64,000 bases of DNA from Fimousia sp036311565 (GCA_036311565.1 JAXJPR010000017.1:1-64000); one strand, 5' to 3'. Shown: positions 24,723 through 33,571, numbered from the stretch's first letter. The notes: generated by a model not told the origin, from the sequence alone. Numbers and translations are program-made.

Positions 24723-25564
24723 TCTTCTGGAAATTCTAAAGTGATATAGCCTATTTTACCACTTCTGAACTCATCTAACAATAAAATTGCCGCTTTCTCC
24801 AAATCGAAAGAGCCGCCTTTTGCCAAGCAATTACGGTTGTTTGCAATTTGCTCCAAAATCGCAACACGCTCTAAGTTTTCATCTACTTCATATCTTTTTG
24901 CAAGCATTCCGGGATATTTATTTTTTAGAAATTCAATCAGTTCAATGGCCATTTCTGCCCGGTTAACGATTTCGTCCTTAATTGAACCAATCAAGGCCAG
25001 TCTAAGCCCCACTGTCTGGTCTTCAAATTTTGGCCATAAAATCCCTGGTGTATCTAAAAGTTCTATATTTTTATTTAACTTAATCCATTGTTTTCCTTTT
25101 GTAACTCCCGGTTTATTTCCTGTTTTAGTACATGCCTTTCCTGCAAAACTATTAATAAATGTAGATTTTCCTACATTGGGGATTCCTACGACCATTGCAC
25201 GAATGGGACGATTCTTAATTCCTCTTCGTCTGTCTCGTTCAATTTTTTCTTTGCAGGCTTCCTGAATCACTCCATTTACACTTTTTACCCCGGTACCTCT
25301 CTGGGAATTAATCTTAGCAACTGCAAATCCCTGCTTTTTAAAATATTCTTCCCATTGATTAGTTGCCTCTTTATCTGCCAAATCCGTTTTATTCAGCAAA
25401 ATCAAACGAAATTTATTTTTCGCTAAATCATCAATATCTGGATTTTTGCTGCTTAAAGGGACTCTGGCATCCACCAATTCTACTACAATATCAATTAATT
25501 TTATATTTTCCTGCATCATTCGTTTTGCTTTGGTCATATGACCTGGATACCACTGAAAATGCAT
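24710..25564 (-). CDS. rbgA: Ribosome biogenesis GTPase RbgA (YlqF)
   Basis: RbgA is a circularly permuted GTPase needed for late 50S assembly. The permuted order is visible: LLNKTDLAD (G4, about residues 55-63) before VVGIPNVGKSTFIN (G1, about 123-136) and LDTPGILWPKF (G3). The N-terminal FQWYPGHMTKAKRMM is the family signature. Length 284 residues. It follows lepB in the classic rplS-lepB-rbgA-rnhB order. Confidence 0.96.
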   Translation of the reverse strand: MHFQWYPGHMTKAKRMMQENIKLIDIVVELVDARVPLSSKNPDIDDLAKNKFRLILLNKTDLADKEATNQWEEYFKKQGFAVAKINSQRGTGVKSVNGVIQEACKEKIERDRRRGIKNRPIRAMVVGIPNVGKSTFINSFAGKACTKTGNKPGVTKGKQWIKLNKNIELLDTPGILWPKFEDQTVGLRLALIGSIKDEIVNRAEMAIELIEFLKNKYPGMLAKRYEVDENLERVAILEQIANNRNCLAKGGSFDLEKAAILLLDEFRSGKIGYITLEFPEEKDS

Positions 25565-25583
25565 AACTTTCCTCCTTTATTCT

Positions 25584-26126
25584 TTACCAGAGTTTTAAGA
25601 TGATTTTTCCAATCACATTCTCTTCCATTACATTTCCCACACTGGAAACTCTGGAATCCTCACTGTTATTATAATTATCTCCAAGCACAAAATATTGATC
25701 CTTTTCCAATTTTACCTCTTTACCGGCAAGTCCACCAGAAAGAATCGTTTCACTTCCCTTTTGGTCTATCTTTTTTCCATTTACCAGTATTTCCCCATCT
25801 TTAATGACAATGGTATCCCCCGGCACGGCTACTACTCTTTTGATATAATAAGAGTGGCCTTCTTCTCCATTTTGAAACACCACAATATCATCTCTCTTTG
25901 GAGAACTAATGGAATAATTCAAACGACTGGCAATACAGAACTGCCCATCCTTTATGCTCGGTTTCATAGAATCCCCCCGCATATGAATGCCAAAAAAGCA
26001 AAATCGAATCAGTAAAAATGCGGCCAACACTGCAAGAACAATGCCGACAATATAAAAAATAATTTTTTCCCTTAATTGACGTTTTCTTTTTCGTGACATA
26101 TACGTACTTGTATAATATGACTGCAT
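25584..26126 (-). CDS. lepB: Type I signal peptidase
   Basis: LepB removes signal peptides from exported proteins at the outer face of the membrane. A single transmembrane helix (about residues 20-40, IIFYIVGIVLAVLAAFLLI) precedes the catalytic serine in HMRGDSMKPSI and the catalytic lysine in GHSYYIKRVVAVPGDTI; the GDNYNNSEDSR box follows. The ATG at 26124-26126 has AAGGAGAGGG upstream, so the longer frame is rejected. Length 180 residues. It is separated from rplS by a terminator. Confidence 0.94.
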   Translation of the reverse strand: MQSYYTSTYMSRKRKRQLREKIIFYIVGIVLAVLAAFLLIRFCFFGIHMRGDSMKPSIKDGQFCIASRLNYSISSPKRDDIVVFQNGEEGHSYYIKRVVAVPGDTIVIKDGEILVNGKKIDQKGSETILSGGLAGKEVKLEKDQYFVLGDNYNNSEDSRVSSVGNVMEENVIGKIILKLW

Positions 26127-26182
26127 AATTTCCCTCTCCTTATCCTGACATATCAATTCCATCAGCTTCAATATTTATATTG

Positions 26183-26212
26183 AAAAATAGGGACAAGCTT
26201 TCACTCGTCCCC
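26183..26212 (-). terminator. Terminator after rplS
   Basis: On the minus strand GGGACGAG-TGAAAG-CTTGTCCC followed by TATTTTT, about 15 bases after the rplS stop, with one mismatch in the stem. Confidence 0.8.
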
Positions 26213-26228
26213 TGAAAAGTTTCAATTA

Positions 26229-26576
26229 TTATCTTACTAATTCTTTTACTTTTGCTTTCTTACCTACACGGTCACGTAAGTAATATAATTTTGCTCTTCT
26301 TACTTTACCTCTTCTTACAACATCGATTTTATCAATGATTGGAGAATGTAATGGCCAAGTTTTTTCAACACCTACACCGTTAGAAGTTTTTCTAACTGTG
26401 AATGTTTCACGAGCTCCACCGTTCTGTCTTTTAATAACTGTTCCTTCGAACACCTGAATTCTTTCACGGTTTCCTTCTTTTACTTTTGCATGAACTCTTA
26501 CAGTATCTCCTACTTTGAATTCATCCACTTTGTCTTTTAACTGAGCATTTTCAATCTGTCTAATAATATCGTTCAT
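26229..26576 (-). CDS. rplS: Large-subunit ribosomal protein bL19
   Basis: bL19 lies at the subunit interface of the 50S particle. The sequence is a clear match: FKVGDTVRVHAKVKEGNRER, then VFEGTVIKRQNGGARETFTV and VEKTWPLHSPIIDKIDVVRR, with the C-terminal KLYYLRDRVGKKAKVKE. Length 115 residues. GGAGG lies 8 bases before the ATG. The upstream gap holds a good promoter and a leader of about 70 bases, so L19 is made independently of trmD. Confidence 0.98.
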   Translation of the reverse strand: MNDIIRQIENAQLKDKVDEFKVGDTVRVHAKVKEGNRERIQVFEGTVIKRQNGGARETFTVRKTSNGVGVEKTWPLHSPIIDKIDVVRRGKVRRAKLYYLRDRVGKKAKVKELVR

Positions 26577-26656
26577 TGTGTTCCTCCTTAATAATCCTAG
26601 ATGTTCTTAATACTTCTTTCGTAACAGAGGACCATCCTATTTATCACAACTATCAT

Positions 26657-26685
26657 ATAATATCATAATAATTTTGCATATGCAA
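26657..26685 (-). promoter_or_regulatory. Promoter of rplS with leader of about 70 bases
   Basis: On the minus strand TTGCAT, 17 bases, TATTAT, starting 8 bases before the trmD stop is reached. The predicted transcript has a leader from about 26650 to 26577, the right place for an autoregulatory L19 leader; I could not verify the fold. Confidence 0.6.
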
Positions 26686-26693
26686 GCATTATT

Positions 26694-27383
26694 TTATTTT
26701 TTATGTTTTTCCAAAAGATCCGGGCGCCACATAGCCGTTCGTTCTACCGACTGTTCATAACGCCATTGTTCAATTTTGGCATGATGTCCAGAAAGCAGTA
26801 TCTCCGGCACTTTTTTCTCATGCCATACTGCAGGCCTTGTATACTGAGGATATTCTAAAAGATGATCATGAAAAGATTCAATGTCTGCTGATACATCATT
26901 ATTTAAGACTCCAGGAACTAATCTGGCAATAGCATCAATCATGACCATAGCAGGAAGTTCTCCCCCAGTTAAAACATAATCACCAATAGATACATAATCA
27001 GTAACGACTTCTTCTAAGACTCTCTCATCGATCCCTTCATAATGTCCACATAAAAAAATCAGATTTTCTTCCTTTGCAAATTCTTCTGCCATTGTCTGTT
27101 CAAATACTCTGCCCTGCGGTGTCAGATAAATTACTCTGGTCGGTCCATCCATGCTTTGCTTCGCACTTTCGCAGGCTGCATATACCGGTTCTGCCTGCAT
27201 CACCATGCCTGCACCGCCCCCATAAGGATAATCATCTATTTTCATGTGCTTATTCGTAGAAAATTCACGAATATTCGTCGTTTCAATAGTAATCAACTTT
27301 TTTTCCAATGCCCGTCCCAAAATACTGGTCTGGCATCCCTGCTCAATCATCTCAGGAAATAGCGTACATACGTGAAAATTCAT
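26694..27383 (-). CDS. trmD: tRNA (guanine37-N1)-methyltransferase
   Basis: TrmD makes m1G37 in tRNAs for Leu, Pro and Arg, preventing frameshifts. The trefoil-knot SAM site is seen as FLCGHYEGIDERVLE (about residues 111-125) and SIGDYVLTGGELPAMVMID (about 133-151), with DDYPYGGGAGMVMQAEPV and the substrate-binding PGVLNND segment. Length 229 residues. It begins 1 base after the rimM stop, as in most Firmicutes. Confidence 0.97.
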   Translation of the reverse strand: MNFHVCTLFPEMIEQGCQTSILGRALEKKLITIETTNIREFSTNKHMKIDDYPYGGGAGMVMQAEPVYAACESAKQSMDGPTRVIYLTPQGRVFEQTMAEEFAKEENLIFLCGHYEGIDERVLEEVVTDYVSIGDYVLTGGELPAMVMIDAIARLVPGVLNNDVSADIESFHDHLLEYPQYTRPAVWHEKKVPEILLSGHHAKIEQWRYEQSVERTAMWRPDLLEKHKK

Positions 27384-27384
27384 C

Positions 27385-27894
27385 TTAATCCACTAATCCT
27401 TTCATTAAATGTACTGTAACAGTTTCTGCATCTAAATCTACGTCCAGAATACACTGTGGAATTGCTGGCAATAGGACTTCCTTTCCATCTTCTGTTTTTA
27501 CCACATAGACATCATTGGCTCCGGTCTGCAATACATCGGTCAGCGTCCCAAATTGTGTGTCATCGTCCAATACTACATTTAAACCAATCAAATCTACAAT
27601 AAAGTTTTCATTAGGTTCCAATTTTACTGCATTTTTTCTCGTTACATATAAATCACATTTACGATATTGCTCTACATCATTGATATTATCAATCCCTTTA
27701 AATTTTAAGATCACCAGATTTTTCTGGAAACGACAGGATTCTATTTCCATCTTACGACGTTCTTTTCCAGTATCTAATAACACTGATTTTAGTTTTTTAA
27801 ATCTCTTTGGATCATCCGTGGTAGGAAATACTTTTACTTCTCCGCGAATGCCGTGGGTTGTTGTAATCACTCCGACTCTTAAAATATCTTCCAT
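27385..27894 (-). CDS. rimM: 16S rRNA processing factor RimM
   Basis: RimM assists maturation of the 30S head. It begins EDILRVGVITTTHGIRGEVK with the PRC-barrel half later (NFIVDLIGLNVVLDDDTQFG, then DVYVVKTEDGKEVLLPA). Length 169 residues. The ATG at 27892-27894 is preceded by GAGGAGAT; the longer frame is not needed. It heads the operon from its own promoter; khpA, rpsP and ffh, which normally precede it, are absent here. Confidence 0.95.
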   Translation of the reverse strand: MEDILRVGVITTTHGIRGEVKVFPTTDDPKRFKKLKSVLLDTGKERRKMEIESCRFQKNLVILKFKGIDNINDVEQYRKCDLYVTRKNAVKLEPNENFIVDLIGLNVVLDDDTQFGTLTDVLQTGANDVYVVKTEDGKEVLLPAIPQCILDVDLDAETVTVHLMKGLVD

Positions 27895-27949
27895 GAATAT
27901 CTCCTCTATCATATATCATTAAAATCATTATAATTTTACTAATTGGTTA

Positions 27950-27978
27950 AGTATATCATAGAAAAAACAAATGAACAA
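27950..27978 (-). promoter_or_regulatory. Promoter of rimM-trmD
   Basis: On the minus strand TTGTTC, 17 bases, TATACT, ending about 55 bases before rimM. Confidence 0.6.
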
Positions 27979-28011
27979 GATTCTTATAAATTAAAAAAAT
28001 TCCCGCTGTAA

Positions 28012-28045
28012 AGAAAAAAGTGCCCAACATGTGCAGAACACTTTT
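28012..28045 (-). terminator. Terminator after the transporter gene
   Basis: On the minus strand AAAAGTGTTC-loop-GGGCACTTTT (10 pairs, two or three of them G-U) followed by TTCTTT. It isolates the 28-33.5 kb catabolic operon from rimM. Confidence 0.8.
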
Positions 28046-28084
28046 AGTATGAAATTATATAATGTATTTTTTATTCTCTGTTTC

Positions 28085-29113
28085 TTACAGAGCACTTTCT
28101 CCGAAGATTTTTTTATGTTGTCCTACTAAGTATAAAGAACTTACAATAGCAATAACAGCAAATACCAATAACATAATCATTAATGTGTAAACTGCGTTTG
28201 CTTCTCCAGATGCTACGGTTAATTTAGCATCTACAACTGGAATTGAATAAGAAGCAAGTCCCATAAATGTATAGTAAATACCTGTATTTCTTCCTTTTGG
28301 ACCAGGATTAAACAACTGTACAACACCCAGACCTGTTTGAAGAGCTCCACCAGAAGCAAAGAACCCTAACATAGCAATTGCAATATAGATAACCGCTACT
28401 TGTTTAATTAATAATACCATCGCTAACGCAACCGCTGTCACAACAGAGTCAACTAAAATAACTTTTAATGGATTCCAGTTTAATTTAGCCATCATGAATG
28501 CCCAAAATACTACAGCTGCAAGAGAACCAAGTGTAAAGATAGATGTTAAACTAGCTGACTGCATTTCTGTCAATCCACAAACTGCTAAACCAAATGCTTT
28601 TGTATACTGCTGAGCACCATACATAATTGCCATACATAAGAATGCATAGAACATAACTAAGAATTTTACTAACATATTTGGTTTTGTTTTCATTCTTGCT
28701 TTTGCTGCCGCAATTTCAGCTTCAACTTCATCGGATCCGGTACCTTTTGACTGAGCTGCTGCCTTTTTCTGATCATCATATACGAATGGAGCAACTACTG
28801 CTAATACTACACAAACAACAGACATGGCTAATGGTAACATAACATTCATCTTCCAGTTGCCAGCTTCTGCCATAGCTACTACAAAAATTGGATAAACCAT
28901 ACCAGATGCAGATACGAAGAATTTAATCGCAATTAATGCTGCACCAGGTGCTGCTGTGAAAGCTTCCTGTACCGCTGGATAGCCTGCTGCATCAAAGAAT
29001 CCTGAAGTGGCAACCCCTGCTAAAAATGCACAGACTATTGCAACTGTCTGGTTCCCTGAATACATTAGACCTGCAAAACATGCAATGTAAAGAACTGCTC
29101 CAGCAATCATCAT
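28085..29113 (-). CDS. MFS transporter of YdiM/YdiN type, C-terminal part (frameshifted from the N-terminal part)
   Basis: This frame supplies about ten membrane helices of a major facilitator protein. FDAAGYPAVQEAF and IAIKFFVSASGMVYPIFVV align with Escherichia coli YdiN (DTGGYPALMECF, VSFGQMFYPMLV), carriers located next to ydiB. It begins MMIAGAVLYIACF, which is the direct continuation of the DRIGRKK loop in the overlapping upstream frame. The ATG could allow reinitiation, but a carrier lacking its first two helices is unlikely to work. A single added A in the A6 run at 29113-29118 would join the halves. It is last in the hydroaromatic operon. Confidence 0.85.
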   Translation of the reverse strand: MMIAGAVLYIACFAGLMYSGNQTVAIVCAFLAGVATSGFFDAAGYPAVQEAFTAAPGAALIAIKFFVSASGMVYPIFVVAMAEAGNWKMNVMLPLAMSVVCVVLAVVAPFVYDDQKKAAAQSKGTGSDEVEAEIAAAKARMKTKPNMLVKFLVMFYAFLCMAIMYGAQQYTKAFGLAVCGLTEMQSASLTSIFTLGSLAAVVFWAFMMAKLNWNPLKVILVDSVVTAVALAMVLLIKQVAVIYIAIAMLGFFASGGALQTGLGVVQLFNPGPKGRNTGIYYTFMGLASYSIPVVDAKLTVASGEANAVYTLMIMLLVFAVIAIVSSLYLVGQHKKIFGESAL

Positions 29114-29376
29114 TTTTTACGGCCAATTCGGTCAGAAATTTCTCCACCAATCCATACACTAATAAATTTACCAAAACCTGTAGCTGCAATTGCTGAACTT
29201 ACTGCTGCAATACCTGCTGCATATGCTGCAGATGTAGGATCTGACATATCATACCCCCACTGAATTGCAAAGTTAACATTATTCTGTCCAAGAATTAAAG
29301 CCTGAATCCCATGAGTCAAGTAACACATATATACACATATCATAGATAATGCGTATTTTTTCATATCTTTGTACAT
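29110..29376 (-). CDS. MFS transporter of YdiM/YdiN type, N-terminal part (ends at frameshift)
   Basis: The frame begins MYKDMKKYALSMICVYMCYL and contains the first two helices of a major facilitator protein, ending in the conserved loop GGEISDRIGRKK and then TGA. The following residues of the family, starting M-M-I-A-G, are encoded at once in the -1 frame. The ATG at 29374-29376 follows AAGGA. The gene is therefore either inactivated by a one-base deletion in an A-run, phase-variable, read by -1 slippage at A-AAA-TGA, or a sequencing error. Confidence 0.8.
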   Translation of the reverse strand: MYKDMKKYALSMICVYMCYLTHGIQALILGQNNVNFAIQWGYDMSDPTSAAYAAGIAAVSSAIAATGFGKFISVWIGGEISDRIGRKK

Positions 29377-29477
29377 ATTCCTTTTTCCTTTCACTTTCTT
29401 CTAAAATTTTTCAAAACATACACACAACTTGTAATTTTAAATAATACGTTAATTCCTTAACTTATCATTTCATAACT

Positions 29478-29505
29478 ACATGAATGTTTCCCAAAACATC
29501 CATGT
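29478..29505. repeat. 12-bp inverted repeat between the ydiB-like gene and the transporter
   Basis: ACATGAATGTTT-CCCA-AAACATCCATGT, one mismatch. No T-run on either strand, so it is more likely an mRNA-stabilising hairpin or an operator than a terminator. Confidence 0.45.
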
Positions 29506-29567
29506 AATATTGCATCATCATTTTATGAAATTTTCAATTATTTTTTATATTTTTTATTATTTTCTAA

Positions 29568-30446
29568 TTATTTAGTCCGTTCTTTCTGAAATTTCTGATA
29601 TTCTTCAACTGGCATTTCTTTTCCTGTAAATAATTTATAATTCACAGCCCCCTGCCATAATAACATGCCTTTTCCGCCAATCGCTGCAGCACATCCAGCT
29701 TTTTCCGCATCCAAGATTAACTGTGTTTTTTCCGGATTGTAAACAGTATCAGCGACAACTAAGTCTTTTTTTAGCAATGCTGTGTCAACCAGGGATATCC
29801 CATCCTGAGGTTTCATACCTACTGATGTGGCATTGATCAAAATATCACAGGCTTCTATAGCAGCTGTAAGTTTATCTGCTTCTTCTAATTTGGTAACAGA
29901 AACTTTCACATCCGGTGTTTCCTTTATTAACTTTTCTCTTGTATTTTCTGCTCTTACATAGAATTCATCATCACGGTTGAAAATTGCAATTTCAGCAGCC
30001 CCATCTAATGCAGCCTGCACCTGAATTGCCGTAGCCGCTCCACCAGCACCAAGCACAACCAATTTCTTCCCTTTAATCTCAATACCATGAACACTTAAAT
30101 TTTTGATGAACCCAACACCATCTGTTACATCTCCGTATATTTTGCCATCTCTATTCACAAATACGTTACATGCACCAATAATTTTAGCAGCTGGAGACAA
30201 TTCATCTACTAATTCAGATGCAATATTTTTACATGGCATTGTAAAGTTCCCACCTCTTATGTTCCAAAGCTTCACTGTCTTTATTGTTTGTTCCATATCT
30301 TGAATATTTACATCAAAAGCCATATATGCTAAATCTAATCCATCATACTGGAAACAGAAGTTATACATAGCAGGCGATCCTGAATGTCCAACTGGAGTTC
30401 CAAAAAGTGCTAAAAGACCAGTATGTCCATTGATTCTTTTTTCCAT
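29568..30446 (-). CDS. Quinate/shikimate dehydrogenase, YdiB-like
   Basis: AroE-superfamily oxidoreductase of 292 residues. The substrate site shows GTPVGHSGSP (residues 16-25), the catalytic Lys in NFTMPCK (K73) and Asp in VTDGVGF (D109); the cofactor loop is GAGGA (133-137). The segment FNRDDEF replaces the NADP-type NRT motif, and GMLLWQGA and LFTGKEMP near the C-terminus match YdiB, which oxidises quinate and shikimate with NAD or NADP. It is embedded with a YdiN-like carrier, not with aro biosynthesis genes, so a catabolic role is inferred. GGGAGG precedes the ATG at 30444-30446. Confidence 0.8.
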   Translation of the reverse strand: MEKRINGHTGLLALFGTPVGHSGSPAMYNFCFQYDGLDLAYMAFDVNIQDMEQTIKTVKLWNIRGGNFTMPCKNIASELVDELSPAAKIIGACNVFVNRDGKIYGDVTDGVGFIKNLSVHGIEIKGKKLVVLGAGGAATAIQVQAALDGAAEIAIFNRDDEFYVRAENTREKLIKETPDVKVSVTKLEEADKLTAAIEACDILINATSVGMKPQDGISLVDTALLKKDLVVADTVYNPEKTQLILDAEKAGCAAAIGGKGMLLWQGAVNYKLFTGKEMPVEEYQKFQKERTK

Positions 30447-30510
30447 TTTCTTTTCCTCCCATACCGGATATTCATGTAACATAAACATCCGGCAGATTAT
30501 ACCTAGTGTT

Positions 30511-32436
30511 TTATAATTGTATTGCAGCTTCATATGCTTCTTTGGTAGCATCCAGTGCTCTACGAGCTCTTACAGCATCACCAACAACATATGTTTCTGG
30601 TACGATTTCTTTAATTTCTTCACTCATTGGGTCATAGTTTCTAAATCCCATAGAAAGAATTACAGAATCAAATCCTCTTACTTCATGTTTTTCTCCATGG
30701 GCCGTTTCATATGCAACACCATCAGAGAAGAATTCACAAACCTTTGCTCCTGTAATCGATTGAATTCCATATTTTTCAAATCCTTCCATTAAGAATACAC
30801 GATGTTCATGGATTGCATCTGGTCCAATTGCATCTCTAAATTCAATAACTGTTACATCGTGGTTTTGTTCTCCTAAGAATTCAGCTGTTTCAGCACCTAC
30901 CATACCACCACCAACAACTAATACTTTGTGTCCGGCTGCACGTTTACCGGAAAGCAGATCAACACCATGAATGATATCCGGATTGTTAATTCCTTCAATT
31001 GGTAAAATCAGAGTTTTGGAACCTGTCGCAACAATGACTGCATCTGGCTTCTCTTCTTTTATTGTATCAATTGTGCATTCTGCATTCATTTTAATTGTAA
31101 CACCAGCTTTTTCACATTTTACAATGTAGCTTCTGATCATATTCGTGATGTCTCCTTTTCCTGGAGGGAAGGCAGCTAAACGCATATTTCCACCTAAAAC
31201 ATCACTTGCTTCATATACAGTAACTTCGTGTCCACGTGTCTGAGCAATAAAAGCAGCACATAAACCTGCTACGCCACCGCCTATCACGATTACATTCTTA
31301 GATTTTTCAGCTACAGGAAGACCATCCACTTCATGTCCTAAAAATGAATTTGCTAAACAGCAGATTGGCTTACCTGCATACATATTTGCCACACATCCCT
31401 GTAAACACGCAATACAAGGTGTCATATCTTCCAATCTTTCTTCTAAAGCTTTTACAGGCATTTCTGGATCAGCCAGAGATTGACGTCCAAAAGCTACCAT
31501 ATCTGCTCTTCCCTGTCTTACCATCAATTCAGCAAACTGTGGTTCTGTGTAACGCCCAACCGTGATTACTGGAATTGATACAGAATTTTTGATTTCTGTT
31601 ACTAATTCAGCAGAGAAACCTCCATGAATAACTGTTGGTGCCCACATGTATTCATCTTTTACATGTACTGCACGTGAAACATGAAGTGCATCAAGACCGC
31701 TGTCTTCTAAATACGCAGCAATTGCAGCCATATCATGATTGTCCAGACCACCTGGCATATCTTCTGTACTATTGATACGAGCAAGTACTGCAATTTTTCC
31801 TTCCGTTTTAGCTTTTATTTCTTCAATAATCAAACAGGAAAAACGCATTCTATTTTCGAAAGAACCACCGAATTCATCTACACGTTTATTAGTTCTTGGA
31901 GATAAAAATGAATTGACCAGATAACCATGGGCCATATGAATTTCCACTGCGTCAGCTCCTGCTTTCATAGCACGAATTGCTGCTTCCCCATAACCTTTTA
32001 CTAATTCATAAATTTCTTCGGTCGTAACTTCAATCGGCGTATCTCTTCCGTCTACAGTTGGAATTGCAGTCGCAGCTTTAATTGGCGCTCCTGCATTTTT
32101 AGCATTTCCTTCTGGTCCTGCATTCTGTAACTGAATAGATACCTTAGCACCTTCTGCATGACAGACATCGATTACTTTTTTGAAACTTTCGATAGAAGAA
32201 TTATCATATAAACATGGTTTCCGTGGTCCACCTTTTGCGCCTTTATGAACAACCGTAGCTTCGATTGTAATTAATCCGAATCCACCTTTTGCTCTTGCTC
32301 CATAATATGCTGCTGACTGCTCGCTCATTGTACCGTCAGTATTCGCAAAGTTATTTCCCATTGGTGGTACAACAAAACGGTTTTTTACAGTCATTGGTCC
32401 AATCTGAATTGGCTGAAACATTGCGTTAAATTTCAC
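30511..32436 (-). CDS. NADH:flavin oxidoreductase, 2,4-dienoyl-CoA reductase/BaiCD type (FMN, 4Fe-4S, FAD)
   Basis: The 641-residue protein has three parts: an old-yellow-enzyme TIM barrel binding FMN, with HMAHGYLVNSFLSPRTNKR (about residues 169-187); a 4Fe-4S site with cysteines spaced CxxCxxxC-x11-C (CIACLQGC, about 342-349, then CC); and an FAD/NADH module with VIVIGGGVAGLCAA (about 385-398) and VLVVGGGMVGAETAEF. This architecture reduces activated C=C bonds. Beside a shikimate dehydrogenase, an enone such as 3-dehydroshikimate is a plausible substrate (inference). A GTG start at 32434-32436 is chosen for its AAGGAAG; BilR-like, Bai-like or other enoate specificity cannot be excluded. Confidence 0.85.
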   Translation of the reverse strand: MKFNAMFQPIQIGPMTVKNRFVVPPMGNNFANTDGTMSEQSAAYYGARAKGGFGLITIEATVVHKGAKGGPRKPCLYDNSSIESFKKVIDVCHAEGAKVSIQLQNAGPEGNAKNAGAPIKAATAIPTVDGRDTPIEVTTEEIYELVKGYGEAAIRAMKAGADAVEIHMAHGYLVNSFLSPRTNKRVDEFGGSFENRMRFSCLIIEEIKAKTEGKIAVLARINSTEDMPGGLDNHDMAAIAAYLEDSGLDALHVSRAVHVKDEYMWAPTVIHGGFSAELVTEIKNSVSIPVITVGRYTEPQFAELMVRQGRADMVAFGRQSLADPEMPVKALEERLEDMTPCIACLQGCVANMYAGKPICCLANSFLGHEVDGLPVAEKSKNVIVIGGGVAGLCAAFIAQTRGHEVTVYEASDVLGGNMRLAAFPPGKGDITNMIRSYIVKCEKAGVTIKMNAECTIDTIKEEKPDAVIVATGSKTLILPIEGINNPDIIHGVDLLSGKRAAGHKVLVVGGGMVGAETAEFLGEQNHDVTVIEFRDAIGPDAIHEHRVFLMEGFEKYGIQSITGAKVCEFFSDGVAYETAHGEKHEVRGFDSVILSMGFRNYDPMSEEIKEIVPETYVVGDAVRARRALDATKEAYEAAIQL

Positions 32437-32608
32437 TAGATACACTTCCTTTTCTTTAAATATTTATTGGGCTTTTAGGGCAGTTTTTCTTATCCTTTAA
32501 TTAAATAGCGTTTTATATTGTTTTCGCTCTCCATATTAAAAATATGAAAAGTTTTTGATTAGAGTATTTTGTGTTTTATAATATGTAAATTTCATTTTTT
32601 GATCAGAA

Positions 32609-33454
32609 TTAGTCTTCTAATAATTCTGGCCAGACTTCTTCTAACACTTTCTTTGTGGCTTCAAAATTTTCTCTTGCAGCTTCTTTAATACCTTTTTCTA
32701 AGTTCGCATCACTGATAACTTCGACTCCGACCGCATTAGGCTCAATTCCTTTTTCTTTGATCATTTTTATCCATTCAGCAGTACATCCAATACCGGTACC
32801 CGGAGCCAGGCGGTCATGCATGGATTCATCTCTTAAGATAGATTTTGCATATGGTCGATCCCATACATCATTAATTTGGACAGAAACGACTTTTTCAGCT
32901 GGAACATCTTTTAATACTTCTAAATCAATCGGCTGATTTGCTCTCATCCAGTGCCATGTGTCTAAAATCAACTGCGCATTTTCGCAATCTGCTGCTTTTA
33001 CAACTGCCCATCCTTTTTCTACATTAGGAATTCCACTGTATGGCATTGGTTCCACACCGATGATATATTTGCCAGCTCTCTGACATAATTCTTTTAATTT
33101 TTTCGCGGTATGCTCTATAGAATAATTTTCCATTAAACCACAATTAATCTGTTTTACTCCGAACAAGTCGCACATATGAAAGCACATTTGTTCTTTGTAT
33201 TTCTGTTCATAAGAACGATTGTCTTCAGCCCACTGAACGATGTATTCAACTTCTGTAACTTTCATATCATGTTTTTCTAAGATGGCTAAAATATCTTCAT
33301 CAAACAATCCTTCGTTTAATGCATCAACATATGTTTCTGCACGAAGTCCGATTCCGTCAAATCCTGCTTCCTTTGCAGCAATAACACGATCTTCAAATTT
33401 ACATTGATCCCCCAATGTCCATGAGCTAATTGTAATTGGATATTTTTTTGACAT
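32609..33454 (-). CDS. Xylose-isomerase-like TIM barrel protein (sugar phosphate isomerase/epimerase family)
   Basis: AP_endonuc_2-type TIM barrel, 281 residues. A metal site typical of isomerases and of 3-dehydroshikimate dehydratase (AsbF/QuiC) can be read: E135 in GVEPMPY, D165 and H168 in LDTWHWM, Q193 in SVQINDVWD and E245 in VGVEVIS. With a YdiB-like dehydrogenase downstream, dehydration of 3-dehydroshikimate to protocatechuate, or isomerisation of a hydroaromatic acid, is the leading inference; an ordinary sugar epimerase is the alternative. It is the first gene of the leftward operon, divergent from the LysR gene. Confidence 0.75.
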   Translation of the reverse strand: MSKKYPITISSWTLGDQCKFEDRVIAAKEAGFDGIGLRAETYVDALNEGLFDEDILAILEKHDMKVTEVEYIVQWAEDNRSYEQKYKEQMCFHMCDLFGVKQINCGLMENYSIEHTAKKLKELCQRAGKYIIGVEPMPYSGIPNVEKGWAVVKAADCENAQLILDTWHWMRANQPIDLEVLKDVPAEKVVSVQINDVWDRPYAKSILRDESMHDRLAPGTGIGCTAEWIKMIKEKGIEPNAVGVEVISDANLEKGIKEAARENFEATKKVLEEVWPELLED

Positions 33455-33527
33455 AATAAAACTCCTTTCAATTTGCCGTTAAGTCCCTCATTTTCTACTT
33501 TCCAGTCATCATTCCCTTTACAAATTC

Positions 33528-33556
33528 ATTATAAGACAATTTTTTCACAACAACAA
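33528..33556 (-). promoter_or_regulatory. Promoter of the hydroaromatic operon
   Basis: On the minus strand TTGTTG, 17 bases, TATAAT, about 70 bases before the TIM-barrel gene. Confidence 0.65.
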
Positions 33557-33571
33557 ATTGATAATATAGTG

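Noticed and set aside
26577..26656. Named L19 ribosomal leader element
   Set aside because: Position is right, but I could not confirm the conserved fold by eye, so only a promoter and leader are claimed.
30511..32436. Assignment as bile-acid BaiCD/BaiH or bilirubin reductase BilR
   Set aside because: The domain layout is shared, but no other bai genes are nearby and the neighbours point to hydroaromatic acids; sequence alone cannot fix the substrate.
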